Source of the DNA: a virus
Length of the DNA stretch: 26,528 nt
Reading direction: 5' to 3' (one strand)
Virus record (IMG/VR): IMGVR_UViG_3300017781_000104
Span: 1 to 26,528 of that record
The notes below the pieces were generated by a model. The model worked only from the letters and a program-made list of their open reading frames with translations. It did not search any database and was not told the origin of the DNA. Shown one piece after another: positions 1 through 5,475 of the stretch (positions are counted from its first letter, which is position 1; every line of letters starts with the position of its first letter). A program made the position numbers and the translations under genes.

Positions 1-40
1 ACTAATTATTTCGAGTGTTAACCTAAGAGCGAAAACAATA

Positions 41-69
41 TCACACACGCCGCTTGCGCTAGTGTGTGA
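41..69. other. Hairpin-forming inverted repeat
   Basis: TCACACAC (41-48) is the exact reverse complement of GTGTGTGA (62-69), with a shorter inner CGC/GCG pair in between. It lies downstream of the minus-strand gene ending at 177, so it could end that transcript, but no run of T follows the stem on the minus strand. It could equally be a protein-binding site. The rest of 1-176 shows no convincing open reading frame. Confidence 0.4.
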
Positions 70-113
70 ATATGTTTTCTTGTAGGTGTTATATGCCCTA
101 ACGTACTCACTGG

Positions 114-143
114 ATAATCGCTCACTCACTATCGTTCGATTAT
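114..143. other. Inverted repeat, possible protein-binding site
   Basis: ATAATCG (114-120) and CGATTAT (137-143) are exact reverse complements separated by 16 bases. The spacer contains two CTCACT copies. The site is non-coding and lies 34 bases beyond the stop of the nuclease-like gene at 177. The function is unknown. Confidence 0.25.
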
Positions 144-176
144 ACCCAAATGATTCGAAACGTGTCAACCCATAAT

Positions 177-590
177 CTATACATCCACACCACATGCTCT
201 TAAATAGCGGTGCATAACGTCAATCACTGGCTGATTTATATCGCTTGCCTTATGAAATGTGTAGTCTTCAGGGTGAACATACTCAATGTCTATGACGTTA
301 CATTGTCCTACGTCAATGTCTTCGCTTGGATGTGTAACGTGTTCAGCTATGAATAACATCGCCCGTTTTCCTGCCAGCAAGTAAGTGTTTACAATATCTC
401 TTAACATAATCATCTGACCCGTTGGCACTTCCACCCCTGCCAGCTTCAACTCCCCCACAATAATCAAACCATGTGCGCTCAACTGATAACAAACATCAAT
501 ATCGCTGGGAGTATATTCACCAATGTACAGGCTCTTGAAGTCCTTTAACTGACCCATTCTCTGCCTGTACTTTATCAGTGAATCAGTCAT
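177..590 (-). CDS. Putative PD-(D/E)XK nuclease-like protein, 137 aa
   Basis: Small protein whose N-terminal half fits the PD-(D/E)XK nuclease core: a P-S-D-I-D segment at about residues 28-32, then hydrophobic strand residues leading into G-E-L-K (E47, K49), then a helix with Q59. Such proteins cut DNA using metal bound by the Asp/Glu residues; which DNA is cut cannot be told. The ATG at 590 is preferred over the GTG three bases upstream. The gene overlaps the stop of the upstream nuclease-like gene and has no clear ribosome-binding site, so translation is probably coupled. It is last in a three-gene operon behind a Cro/CI-like regulator. The family assignment rests on motif spacing only. 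Confidence 0.6.
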   Translation of the reverse strand: MTDSLIKYRQRMGQLKDFKSLYIGEYTPSDIDVCYQLSAHGLIIVGELKLAGVEVPTGQMIMLRDIVNTYLLAGKRAMLFIAEHVTHPSEDIDVGQCNVIDIEYVHPEDYTFHKASDINQPVIDVMHRYLRACGVDV

Positions 591-591
591 C
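579..591. repeat. 13-base repeat at gene junction, copy 1
   Basis: The 13 bases TGAATCAGTCATC occur here and again at 988-1000. On the minus strand each copy holds both the stop TGA of one gene and the start ATG of the next. Confidence 0.8.
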
Positions 592-999
592 ACATAACCA
601 TTCTCGCATGACCATTGCCGCAGTATCCCAATCCGTCACAACTGGCCTCAATGCATTTTCACAAAAGCTAAAGCCGAAATTATCTGGTTCAAAGTCTGGA
701 TTGACTGCCACCAGGGGAAGTACCACTCTGATAGGTTGGCGGTCATATTTGTAGACCAGAATAGGAATAAACTCATTCTGGCTTGCTCTCTTTACCTGCT
801 CCCACCAATCATCCTTAAACCAATTAGCACCCTGTTGTGCGTATTTTTTACACTCAATCAAGAATGGATTAAGCATTATGTCTCCACCACCCGACCTCGT
901 TTGTTCGAGGTTTCTCTGTACAGATATCCCGAACGATTCCTCAGTAAGTTTGCATATGGAGCGTTCGAAAGCAGCTCCTTTTTGTCTTGAATCAGTCAT
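583..999 (-). CDS. Putative PD-(D/E)XK endonuclease, Holliday-junction resolvase (Hjc)-like, 138 aa
   Basis: The order of motifs matches archaeal-Hjc-like and phage PDDEXK resolvases: E12 in an N-terminal helix (K-G-A-A-F-E-R), an R-S-G-G-G-D turn with D40, then strand residues L-I-E-C-K-K with E49 and K51. Enzymes of this type use these acidic residues and the lysine to bind metal and cut branched or double-stranded DNA. A phage use would be resolving recombination or replication intermediates. The substrate is inferred. The start ATG at 999 overlaps the stop of the upstream regulator gene by eight bases. The first residues M-T-D-S are the same as in the next gene because both junctions share a 13-base repeat. 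Confidence 0.7.
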   Translation of the reverse strand: MTDSRQKGAAFERSICKLTEESFGISVQRNLEQTRSGGGDIMLNPFLIECKKYAQQGANWFKDDWWEQVKRASQNEFIPILVYKYDRQPIRVVLPLVAVNPDFEPDNFGFSFCENALRPVVTDWDTAAMVMREWLCDD

Positions 1000-1000
1000 C
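988..1000. repeat. 13-base repeat at gene junction, copy 2
   Basis: Exact second copy of the sequence at 579-591. It contains the TGA of the regulator gene and the ATG of the first nuclease gene on the minus strand, so both upstream genes end in Asp-Asp and both downstream genes begin Met-Thr-Asp-Ser. Confidence 0.8.
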
Positions 1001-1198
1001 TAAATCACTCCTTAAAAAACTGTTTGCATCCACCTTGCCACCAGTGGCCTTCACTATCTTGGGTAAGCTGTACTCCCAGTCGGGGTATGCCTTGCCAGTC
1101 ACCCAGCGAGACACGCAAGCCTGACGTACTCCAACCTGCTCGGCAAATGCACGTTGCGATAATCCAGTATCTTCTAAATATTTAATTAAGTCATCCAT
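992..1198 (-). CDS. Cro/CI-family (XRE) helix-turn-helix regulator, 68 aa
   Basis: Residues about 12-36 form a helix-turn-helix of the XRE type: L-S-Q-R-A-F-A-E, turn, V-R-Q-A-C-V-S-R-W as recognition helix, then the usual W-V-T-G-K. The protein is Cro-sized, with no room for a dimerisation or cleavage domain. The ATG at 1198 is chosen over a TTG at 1243, which would add 15 unusual residues and has no ribosome-binding site. A TATACT box ends only eight bases before the ATG, so the message could be leaderless, as with lambda cI. It faces the early operon across a control region containing an inverted repeat. It probably represses that operon, its own operon or both. Confidence 0.8.
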   Translation of the reverse strand: MDDLIKYLEDTGLSQRAFAEQVGVRQACVSRWVTGKAYPDWEYSLPKIVKATGGKVDANSFLRSDLDD

Positions 1199-1252
1199 AC
1201 CTAATAAGTATATTGATTTGCTTATCCCAACAACCCTATCCAAAAAGGGAGG

Positions 1253-1280
1253 GTGACAATGAATATGGGAGGTGTATTTT
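1253..1280 (+). promoter_or_regulatory. Candidate early promoter
   Basis: GTGACA (1253-1258) matches five of six bases of the sigma-70 -35 box. TATTTT (1275-1280) matches four of six of the -10 box, and the spacer is 16 bases. The predicted start near 1286 would give a short leader with AAAGGAG before the ATG at 1308. The prediction is from consensus only. Confidence 0.35.
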
Positions 1281-1291
1281 GGGGATTGTCA
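1254..1291. promoter_or_regulatory. Candidate repressor operator: inverted repeat
   Basis: TGACAAT (1254-1260) and ATTGTCA (1285-1291) are perfect reverse complements with centres 31 bases apart, close to three helical turns. One arm overlaps the candidate -35 box and the other the predicted transcription start. That is where a repressor such as the adjacent XRE protein would act. The right arm also contains a perfect minus-strand TTGACA (1287-1292). Confidence 0.35.
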
Positions 1292-1307
1292 AACAAAGGA
1301 GATTATT

Positions 1308-1568
1308 ATGACTAAACAGGAACAAACTTTATATAACGTAGACATCAAGGATGTCTTTATCAACAGAATACAAATCATCAGGCATGTTGATGATGATGAT
1401 GATGTAGTTGTCCTTAACATTGAGAATGATGCTTGCTCAGATGAATTTATTATTGAGTGCTTGAACAACGCTTTTGAGGCTATGAGTGGTCTTGATAAAT
1501 TGAGTTGCTACTCACATGACCAGCATGAGCATTACAGCTTAGTGCTTCAAACACTTCCGCACTACTAG
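1308..1568 (+). CDS. Hypothetical early protein, 86 aa
   Basis: I do not recognise this protein. It is the first gene of the early operon. The ATG at 1308 has a strong AAAGGAG six bases upstream, so the in-frame codon at 1272 is not used. The protein is acidic, with a run of five aspartates (DNA GATGATGATGATGATG near 1390) followed by an alternating valine stretch that reads as a beta strand. It ends Leu-Pro-His-Tyr. No catalytic or metal-binding motif is visible. Its position directly behind the operator suggests a host take-over or regulatory role, but nothing in the sequence proves it. Confidence 0.7.
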   Translation: MTKQEQTLYNVDIKDVFINRIQIIRHVDDDDDVVVLNIENDACSDEFIIECLNNAFEAMSGLDKLSCYSHDQHEHYSLVLQTLPHY

Positions 1569-1582
1569 GAGAGAAATTATGA
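1566..1582 (+). repeat. Leader repeat flanking the endonuclease VII-like gene, left copy
   Basis: A 17-base ribosome-binding leader ending in ATGA. Fourteen of 17 bases match the segment at 2066-2082, on the other side of the endonuclease gene. Confidence 0.5.
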
Positions 1583-2082
1583 TAGATAGGGAGTGTAAAA
1601 GTTGTGGCATATTTTATGAGGCTAAATCTACAAGGTCTGAAAGATTGTGCAGACCATGTGCCAATGCCAAAAGAAATAAAACCAAAAGAGAAAATTACCC
1701 GAAAACAAAAGACCAACAATTACAGTTTAAATACAACATAGGTTGGGATGACTATATGAGCATGATGCAAGCACAAAAATATAAATGTGCAATTTGCAGT
1801 AAAGATGCTGAAGTAAATAGTTACAATTATCCAGTTCTTGTTGTTGACCATTGCCATAAAAGTGGCAAGGTTCGTGGACTTCTTTGCGATAGTTGTAACA
1901 AAGCAGCAGGGTTGCTTTTTGATAACACAGATAGTGTAGGTGAATTATTACAATATCTGCACACACATTCTGAAAATCCATCAGCCGTTTTGCCTATAAA
2001 AACTGTTCGTTTAAACCAATCATATAAAAATCAGCATATTGATTACATGAACGCGATACATGAATTAGGAGAAGGATTATGA
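1579..2082 (+). CDS. Endonuclease VII-like HNH endonuclease, 167 aa
   Basis: Residues about 55-115 carry the T4 endonuclease VII (gp49) layout: C70-x2-C73, then D90-H91-C-H93, then C103-x2-C106 followed by N107. In T4 the four cysteines bind zinc and the Asp, His and Asn form the active site, so all key positions are present. An extra N-terminal zinc ribbon (C6, C9, C24, C27) is typical of the phage HNH versions. It may resolve branched DNA, as in T4, or be a free-standing homing endonuclease. The gene is A/T-rich (20 of 60 G/C at 1921-1980 against 31 of 60 at 2161-2220 in the next gene) and is flanked by similar 17-base leaders, which favours recent insertion. TAGGAGAG precedes the start, and the stop overlaps the next ATG by four bases. 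Confidence 0.9.
   Translation: MIDRECKSCGIFYEAKSTRSERLCRPCANAKRNKTKRENYPKTKDQQLQFKYNIGWDDYMSMMQAQKYKCAICSKDAEVNSYNYPVLVVDHCHKSGKVRGLLCDSCNKAAGLLFDNTDSVGELLQYLHTHSENPSAVLPIKTVRLNQSYKNQHIDYMNAIHELGEGL
2066..2082 (+). repeat. Leader repeat flanking the endonuclease VII-like gene, right copy
   Basis: Partner of 1566-1582 (14 of 17 bases identical). It contains the ribosome-binding site and ATG of the gene at 2079. Confidence 0.5.
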
Positions 2083-2309
2083 CACAATATATTTACGTCT
2101 TAATATTGTTCACCAGAGTTACTATTGGAACTGAGGCCGACTTGAAACTCATCGAGGCAGAGTTACGCCTTGACCCTGTGACCTGCATGGCAAAAGCCCA
2201 GGAGATTAACTCTGGTGCTACTAATGACAGTGACAGCATGGCGGCATGTATGCCGATACTGTGGAGTAATAGTGAAGAGATTGACCCCGACATTTTGGAG
2301 AAACACTAA
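2079..2309 (+). CDS. Hypothetical early protein, 76 aa
   Basis: No family is recognised. The start ATG overlaps the stop of the endonuclease gene and is preceded by AGGAGAAGG. The N-terminus is hydrophobic (residues 4-17), too short and too interrupted to be a confident membrane segment. The rest is acidic with several methionines and two cysteines. The last base of the stop codon is the first base of the next ATG, so the two genes are translationally coupled. Confidence 0.65.
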   Translation: MTQYIYVLILFTRVTIGTEADLKLIEAELRLDPVTCMAKAQEINSGATNDSDSMAACMPILWSNSEEIDPDILEKH

Positions 2310-2506
2310 TGGTTGAAAAACGTGAAACATACACAGACAAAGCGAGGCAGTTGTTACAGCTACCTTATGATGACCAGCTAGAATATCTGGCACGACAGTT
2401 TGCACGAATTGATTGGTTGCAGACTGAGATGGACTACCGACTGCTGAAGGAGAACATACAAGAAGTGAGAGAGAAAAATGAGCGACTTTCAGAATATGAC
2501 GATTAG
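2309..2506 (+). CDS. Hypothetical early protein, 65 aa, helical
   Basis: No family is recognised. The protein is highly charged and predicted to be almost wholly helical, with an aromatic and leucine-rich middle (L-E-Y-L-A-R-Q-F-A-R) and a coiled-coil-like end. It starts at an ATG sharing one base with the previous stop. Its last 29 bases overlap the next gene in another frame. Confidence 0.65.
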   Translation: MVEKRETYTDKARQLLQLPYDDQLEYLARQFARIDWLQTEMDYRLLKENIQEVREKNERLSEYDD

Positions 2507-2765
2507 TGAGGCCATGCGCGAGGATGGTCACTTGCAAGATGAACGACCAGACGACCTATGCTCAGAGATGTTCAAGGCTCTGGCAGAGGTTACAGACTCA
2601 GACAGCTTCTATGCTGGCGAAGGCTACAATGAGGCTTACTATGGTGACAATCTGGACATCATAGTCACAGATTCAGACTATCAGGCCGCCAGTGAGATAT
2701 GTGGCTACCACCCAATGCACATCAAGGAGATTATGTTGGAGTGGTTAGTCGAGGGTAAGGTATGA
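2478..2765 (+). CDS. Hypothetical early protein, 95 aa, acidic
   Basis: No family is recognised. A strongly acidic protein rich in Asp, Glu and Tyr (for example Y-N-E-A-Y-Y-G-D-N). The composition resembles small phage proteins that mimic DNA or bind host enzymes, but no specific match is claimed. The start at 2478 lies inside the previous gene. The stop overlaps the methyltransferase ATG by four bases, so this gene and the methyltransferase are probably translated together. Confidence 0.65.
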   Translation: MSDFQNMTISEAMREDGHLQDERPDDLCSEMFKALAEVTDSDSFYAGEGYNEAYYGDNLDIIVTDSDYQAASEICGYHPMHIKEIMLEWLVEGKV

Positions 2766-3625
2766 AAGTATTAGATTTATTTTCAGGCATAGGAGGATTT
2801 AGCATTGGCCTTGAAAAAGCAGGATTTGAAACAGTCGCATTTTGCGAAATCGAAGATTACCCAAGAGCAGTGCTTAGAAGACACTGGCCTGACATCCCAA
2901 TCTACAGAGATGTTAAGCAGCTCACAGGAGAGCAACTTCGAGCAGATGGAATTATTCCAGACGTTATCGTCGGAGGATACCCCTGCCAGCCATTTAGTCT
3001 TGCTGGGGTCAGACGAGGCGAGGAAGATGACCGCCACCTCTGGCCAGAAGTGCGCCGCCTTGTTAAAGAAATCAGACCCGCTTGGTGCATTTTCGAGAAT
3101 GTTGCTGGACACATCACAATGGGTCTCGACAAGGTGTTATCTGACTTGGAAGCCGAAGATTACTCCACAAGGACGTTTATTATTCCAGCTGCAGGTGTCG
3201 ATGCCCCGCACAGACGAGACAGAGTTTGGATTGTGGCGAACACCAGACACCAGCCAAGGCGAGACAGTATCTCAGGAAGCGTTAGAGGAAATGGCGCAGG
3301 GCAATATGCAGAGAGAAAGCGGTCAAATGAGGCAGCTGAGATTGCAAGACCAAGTGAGACACCAAAAACTTTGGCCGACACCAACAGCAAGCGACCACAA
3401 GGGGAGTGGGCAAAACGACACGATGTGGAGTCGTTTGGATTATGCAGTGGAGAAACCCCAAGGCAAGCGAATTTCTGGCCAACTGAACCCGACGTGGGTC
3501 GAGTGGCTGATGGGGTTTCCAACAGGTCACACAGAATTAAAGCATTGGGTAATGCGGTCGTCCCGCAAATCCCAGAAATCATCGGACGAATGATTAAGAT
3601 ATACCAGAAAAGTATTGACACCTAA
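2762..3625 (+). CDS. C5 cytosine DNA methyltransferase, 287 aa
   Basis: Transfers a methyl group from S-adenosylmethionine to carbon 5 of cytosine in DNA. The family motifs are present in order: I (D-L-F-S-G-I-G-G, residues 5-12), IV (P-C-Q-P-F-S with catalytic C75), VI (E-N-V, 112-114), VIII (R-R-D-R-V-W-I-V, 151-158), and IX/X (V-G-R-V-A-D-G through G-N-A-V-V-P-Q, 245-269). The stretch between VIII and IX (about 160-240), which should read the target sequence, is short, polar and low in hydrophobic residues. That is also where a second reading frame in the same strand is most conserved-looking. Probable roles are protection from host restriction or marking of replicated DNA. No partner restriction enzyme is adjacent. 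Confidence 0.95.
   Translation: MKVLDLFSGIGGFSIGLEKAGFETVAFCEIEDYPRAVLRRHWPDIPIYRDVKQLTGEQLRADGIIPDVIVGGYPCQPFSLAGVRRGEEDDRHLWPEVRRLVKEIRPAWCIFENVAGHITMGLDKVLSDLEAEDYSTRTFIIPAAGVDAPHRRDRVWIVANTRHQPRRDSISGSVRGNGAGQYAERKRSNEAAEIARPSETPKTLADTNSKRPQGEWAKRHDVESFGLCSGETPRQANFWPTEPDVGRVADGVSNRSHRIKALGNAVVPQIPEIIGRMIKIYQKSIDT
2946..3593 (+). CDS. Nested overlapping gene inside the methyltransferase, 215 aa
   Basis: A second frame, entirely inside the methyltransferase gene, is open from at least 2805 to 3593. The ATG at 2946 is the best start, with AGGAGAG at 2926-2932, though the spacing is long; ATG 2910 and TTG 2805 are alternatives. The product has S-M-P-R-T (85-89), G-L-W-R-T-P (95-100), L-W-P-T-P-T-A-S-D (142-150) and G-Q-L-N-P-T-W-V-E-W-L-M-G-F-P (178-192). 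From memory, such W-P-T-P and L-N-P-x-W-V-E-W-L-M-G proteins are common in phage genomes as hypothetical or methyltransferase-associated proteins. The molecular function is unknown. It could assist target recognition or regulate the methyltransferase. It could also be a by-product of conserved methyltransferase codons. I rate it more likely real than not. Confidence 0.6.
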   Translation: MELFQTLSSEDTPASHLVLLGSDEARKMTATSGQKCAALLKKSDPLGAFSRMLLDTSQWVSTRCYLTWKPKITPQGRLLFQLQVSMPRTDETEFGLWRTPDTSQGETVSQEALEEMAQGNMQRESGQMRQLRLQDQVRHQKLWPTPTASDHKGSGQNDTMWSRLDYAVEKPQGKRISGQLNPTWVEWLMGFPTGHTELKHWVMRSSRKSQKSSDE

Positions 3626-3661
3626 ATCAAATATCCCCATAGTTCACAAAAGGAGAGCATT

Positions 3662-4534
3662 GTGGAAGAATTATTCAAGGCAATACCAGAGTATTTGAAG
3701 CGTGGCGATGAGGTTGTGGCTAACCACTTCTCACCATCACAGCTAGAGAAACCTCTATGCCTGTGGAACTTTGAGTATCTACACCTCAAAGAACGCCGCC
3801 GCGATGTACCTGTAGGCGCACCTGCACCAGCAGGGGGCGCACTACATGACTGCCTACAATCAATTATATGCGATGGTGCTGACCAAGAAGAGGCACTGAA
3901 TGCGGCTGTGTTTAAGCTGAGAAATCACAACGCACGAGATGAGTTGGATGCCGTCAAGGTGGAGCGTTACATTGATGACCTGCCAGAGATGGTTGAAATC
4001 GGACTCGATGCCCTGCGCTCTACCATGAAGGCACAAGGTGAAATCCAAGCCACAGAAGAAAAGGTGCTTGGCTTTGAGCATCCAAAGCTAGATATACCTA
4101 TCATTGGTTATGCTGACCTCACAACCAAGTCATCCGTCATTGAGATTAAGACCAAGTGGGCAAAGGCTGGTGCTATCAAAAAGGATGGCACAAGAGGCTT
4201 TTCCGTGCCAACCCTACCCAAAGTCCCAGATGCCGCCCATGTGCGTCAGGTGGCCTTCTACAGAGCTTGTACAGGGCTTCCACCAACAATCATATATATA
4301 AACGCAAGGGACTGGTGTGCGTTCACACAGGGCAACTGTGATGAGTTACAGCCATACAATTTAGATAATCACCTGAACTTCTTGGTTCAGGCGGCAATCG
4401 TGCGTCAAAACCTAATGAAGATTAGTAATGACCCAAAGGTGCTTGCAGGTTATATCCAACCTGCTTGGAACGACTTTCGATGGAATATCGGGGGTGAATT
4501 TTTAGCTGAAGCAAAGGAGATATGGAAGCTATGA
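3662..4534 (+). CDS. PD-(D/E)XK exonuclease, Cas4/RecB-like, 290 aa
   Basis: Motifs of the RecB/Cas4 nuclease superfamily appear in order: G-G-A-L-H-D with H62, G-Y-A-D with D152, V-I-E-I-K-T with E161 and K163, and H-V-R-Q-V-A-F-Y with Q196 and Y200. These residues bind metal and cut DNA. No iron-sulphur cysteine cluster is evident. The start is a GTG at 3662 with AAAGGAGAG just upstream. Next to the ERF protein and an SSB-like protein, it probably makes the single-stranded DNA used in annealing recombination, like lambda Exo with Beta. Its last codons (K-E-I-W-K-L-stop) lie inside a 21-base sequence repeated at 4850-4870. Confidence 0.85.
   Translation: MEELFKAIPEYLKRGDEVVANHFSPSQLEKPLCLWNFEYLHLKERRRDVPVGAPAPAGGALHDCLQSIICDGADQEEALNAAVFKLRNHNARDELDAVKVERYIDDLPEMVEIGLDALRSTMKAQGEIQATEEKVLGFEHPKLDIPIIGYADLTTKSSVIEIKTKWAKAGAIKKDGTRGFSVPTLPKVPDAAHVRQVAFYRACTGLPPTIIYINARDWCAFTQGNCDELQPYNLDNHLNFLVQAAIVRQNLMKISNDPKVLAGYIQPAWNDFRWNIGGEFLAEAKEIWKL
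4514..4534 (+). repeat. 21-base direct repeat, left copy
   Basis: Begins AAGGAGATATGGAAG and ends TATGA. Twenty of 21 bases are identical to 4850-4870 (C against T at one position). It encodes the end of the nuclease, its TGA stop, the ribosome-binding site and the ATG of the next gene. Confidence 0.85.
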
Positions 4535-4851
4535 GCGATACTAAACACACTTGGAAAGACCTGATTATGGAAAGATTTTATGAAGAAGAAGCTCAATCTA
4601 AAATCAGGGAAATTGAGGAGATACTTTTCGGCGATGGTGAACCTAAGATTGACCAAATTGTTTTTGCGTCCAGTGAAAATAGTTACGAAAAGTTTGTTTT
4701 AAGGGCAAGAGAAGAGCCTGGTATGTTACCTCGTGAATTATACGAGCAGATTTTAGGCGACCTCTTTAGTATGCAAGCGGAGATAAACAAAGAAATCCCG
4801 ACTGCGATAAATGATTTGGTGGCGGTAAGTAAGCACGATTATTACGAATAA
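4531..4851 (+). CDS. Hypothetical acidic protein, 106 aa, likely inserted
   Basis: No family is recognised. Helical and acidic; the first half is rich in Glu, Lys and Ile, and the second has M-L-P-R-E-L-Y-E-Q-I-L-G-D-L-F. The ATG at 4531 is chosen because the one at 4522 sits only two bases after GGAG. The gene is A/T-rich (20 of 60 G/C at 4561-4620, against 30 of 60 at 5101-5160 in the ERF gene). It lies exactly between two copies of a 21-base repeat. Removing one repeat unit would join the nuclease and ERF genes with both proteins intact. This looks like an accessory gene added between two core recombination genes. Confidence 0.7.
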   Translation: MSDTKHTWKDLIMERFYEEEAQSKIREIEEILFGDGEPKIDQIVFASSENSYEKFVLRAREEPGMLPRELYEQILGDLFSMQAEINKEIPTAINDLVAVSKHDYYE

Positions 4852-4870
4852 GGAGATATGGAAGTTATGA
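4850..4870 (+). repeat. 21-base direct repeat, right copy
   Basis: Partner of 4514-4534. It provides the ribosome-binding site and the ATG (4867) of the ERF gene. Confidence 0.85.
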
Positions 4871-5475
4871 AAAACCTAGCAACAGCATTAATTAAGGCAC
4901 AGGCAGAGTTTCGCACAGTGCCACAAAGCGGAAGCAATCCGTTTCACAAATCTAAATACAGCACACTCAAAGACTGTTGGGATACTGCAAGACCAGTGCT
5001 TGCCAAACATGGGCTATGCGTCCTGCAATTCCCCGATGTTATGGGTGATGGCAACTATGTTCTAAAGACTGTTGTTATGCATGAAAGCGGCGAGTCAATG
5101 GAAGGCTACCAGCCTGTCTTGTCTGCAAAACAAGATGCACAATCAATGGGTTCTGCCCTGACCTATGCCAGACGCTATGGTTTATGCGCCGCACTTGGTT
5201 TAGTGTCAGGTGATGAAGATGATGATGGCAATGCTGCCTCACAAGTTAAGTCACGTTCTACCCCCTCAAAGGGCGTGACAGCCCCGCCCAAACCCTCAGG
5301 CGGGGCAACCAATCCTAGCATCGAGGAGCAAGTAAATGCTGTGCCTCACCTTGGTGCGTTGCAGTCTCTCTATGAGAGTCACAAGGATAAAATCGAGGCA
5401 ATGGCAGAAGCTGATAAGACTAAAATCATATCAGTGTTCACCAAACGTAAAGCTCAACTATCAGGAAAGGACTAG
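4867..5475 (+). CDS. erf: ERF-family single-strand annealing recombinase, 202 aa
   Basis: Anneals complementary single DNA strands during phage recombination and genome circularisation. It matches the ERF family at the N-terminus (L-A-T-A-L-I-K-A-Q-A-E-F), at the S-K-Y-S-T-L segment, and at the core Q-S-M-G-S-A-L-T-Y-A-R-R-Y-G-L followed by an acidic G-D-E-D-D-D-G. The C-terminal third is a Pro/Ser/Thr-rich linker and a charged helix. The ATG at 4867 is preferred to the one at 4858, which sits two bases after GGAG; homologs start Met-Lys or Met-Asn before this helix. Upstream is the Cas4-like nuclease and three bases downstream the SSB-like gene. Together they form a compact recombination set. 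Confidence 0.92.
   Translation: MKNLATALIKAQAEFRTVPQSGSNPFHKSKYSTLKDCWDTARPVLAKHGLCVLQFPDVMGDGNYVLKTVVMHESGESMEGYQPVLSAKQDAQSMGSALTYARRYGLCAALGLVSGDEDDDGNAASQVKSRSTPSKGVTAPPKPSGGATNPSIEEQVNAVPHLGALQSLYESHKDKIEAMAEADKTKIISVFTKRKAQLSGKD

Larger units (their letters stand above)
1199..1307. promoter_or_regulatory. Divergent control region between the regulator and early operons
   Basis: These 109 non-coding bases separate two divergent transcription units. They hold a candidate plus-strand promoter, a two-arm inverted repeat, a minus-strand TATACT box at 1207-1212 close to the regulator ATG, and a strong plus-strand ribosome-binding site (AAAGGAG, 1295-1301) for the gene at 1308. Confidence 0.55.

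Noticed and set aside
1-176. tRNA gene in the left non-coding stretch
   Set aside because: The hairpins do not make a cloverleaf and no T-loop or acceptor pairing is found.
1386-1405. GAT triplet run as a microsatellite or CRISPR-like repeat
   Set aside because: It is only about five triplets and encodes an Asp run within a gene. No spaced repeats exist anywhere in the window that would make a CRISPR array.
2163-2537. Minus-strand frame of 124 codons opposite the small early genes
   Set aside because: No ribosome-binding site. The plus-strand genes here are chained by start/stop overlaps, which is strong evidence for them.
2805-2945. TTG at 2805 or ATG at 2910 as start of the nested gene
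   Set aside because: Neither has a good ribosome-binding site and the extra residues carry no motif. ATG 2946 with AGGAGAG upstream is better, although its spacing is long.
3160-3621. Long antisense frame (153 codons, minus) across the methyltransferase gene
   Set aside because: No ribosome-binding site, no recognisable motif, composition unlike a folded protein. It is likely a side effect of the codon pattern of the two plus-strand frames.
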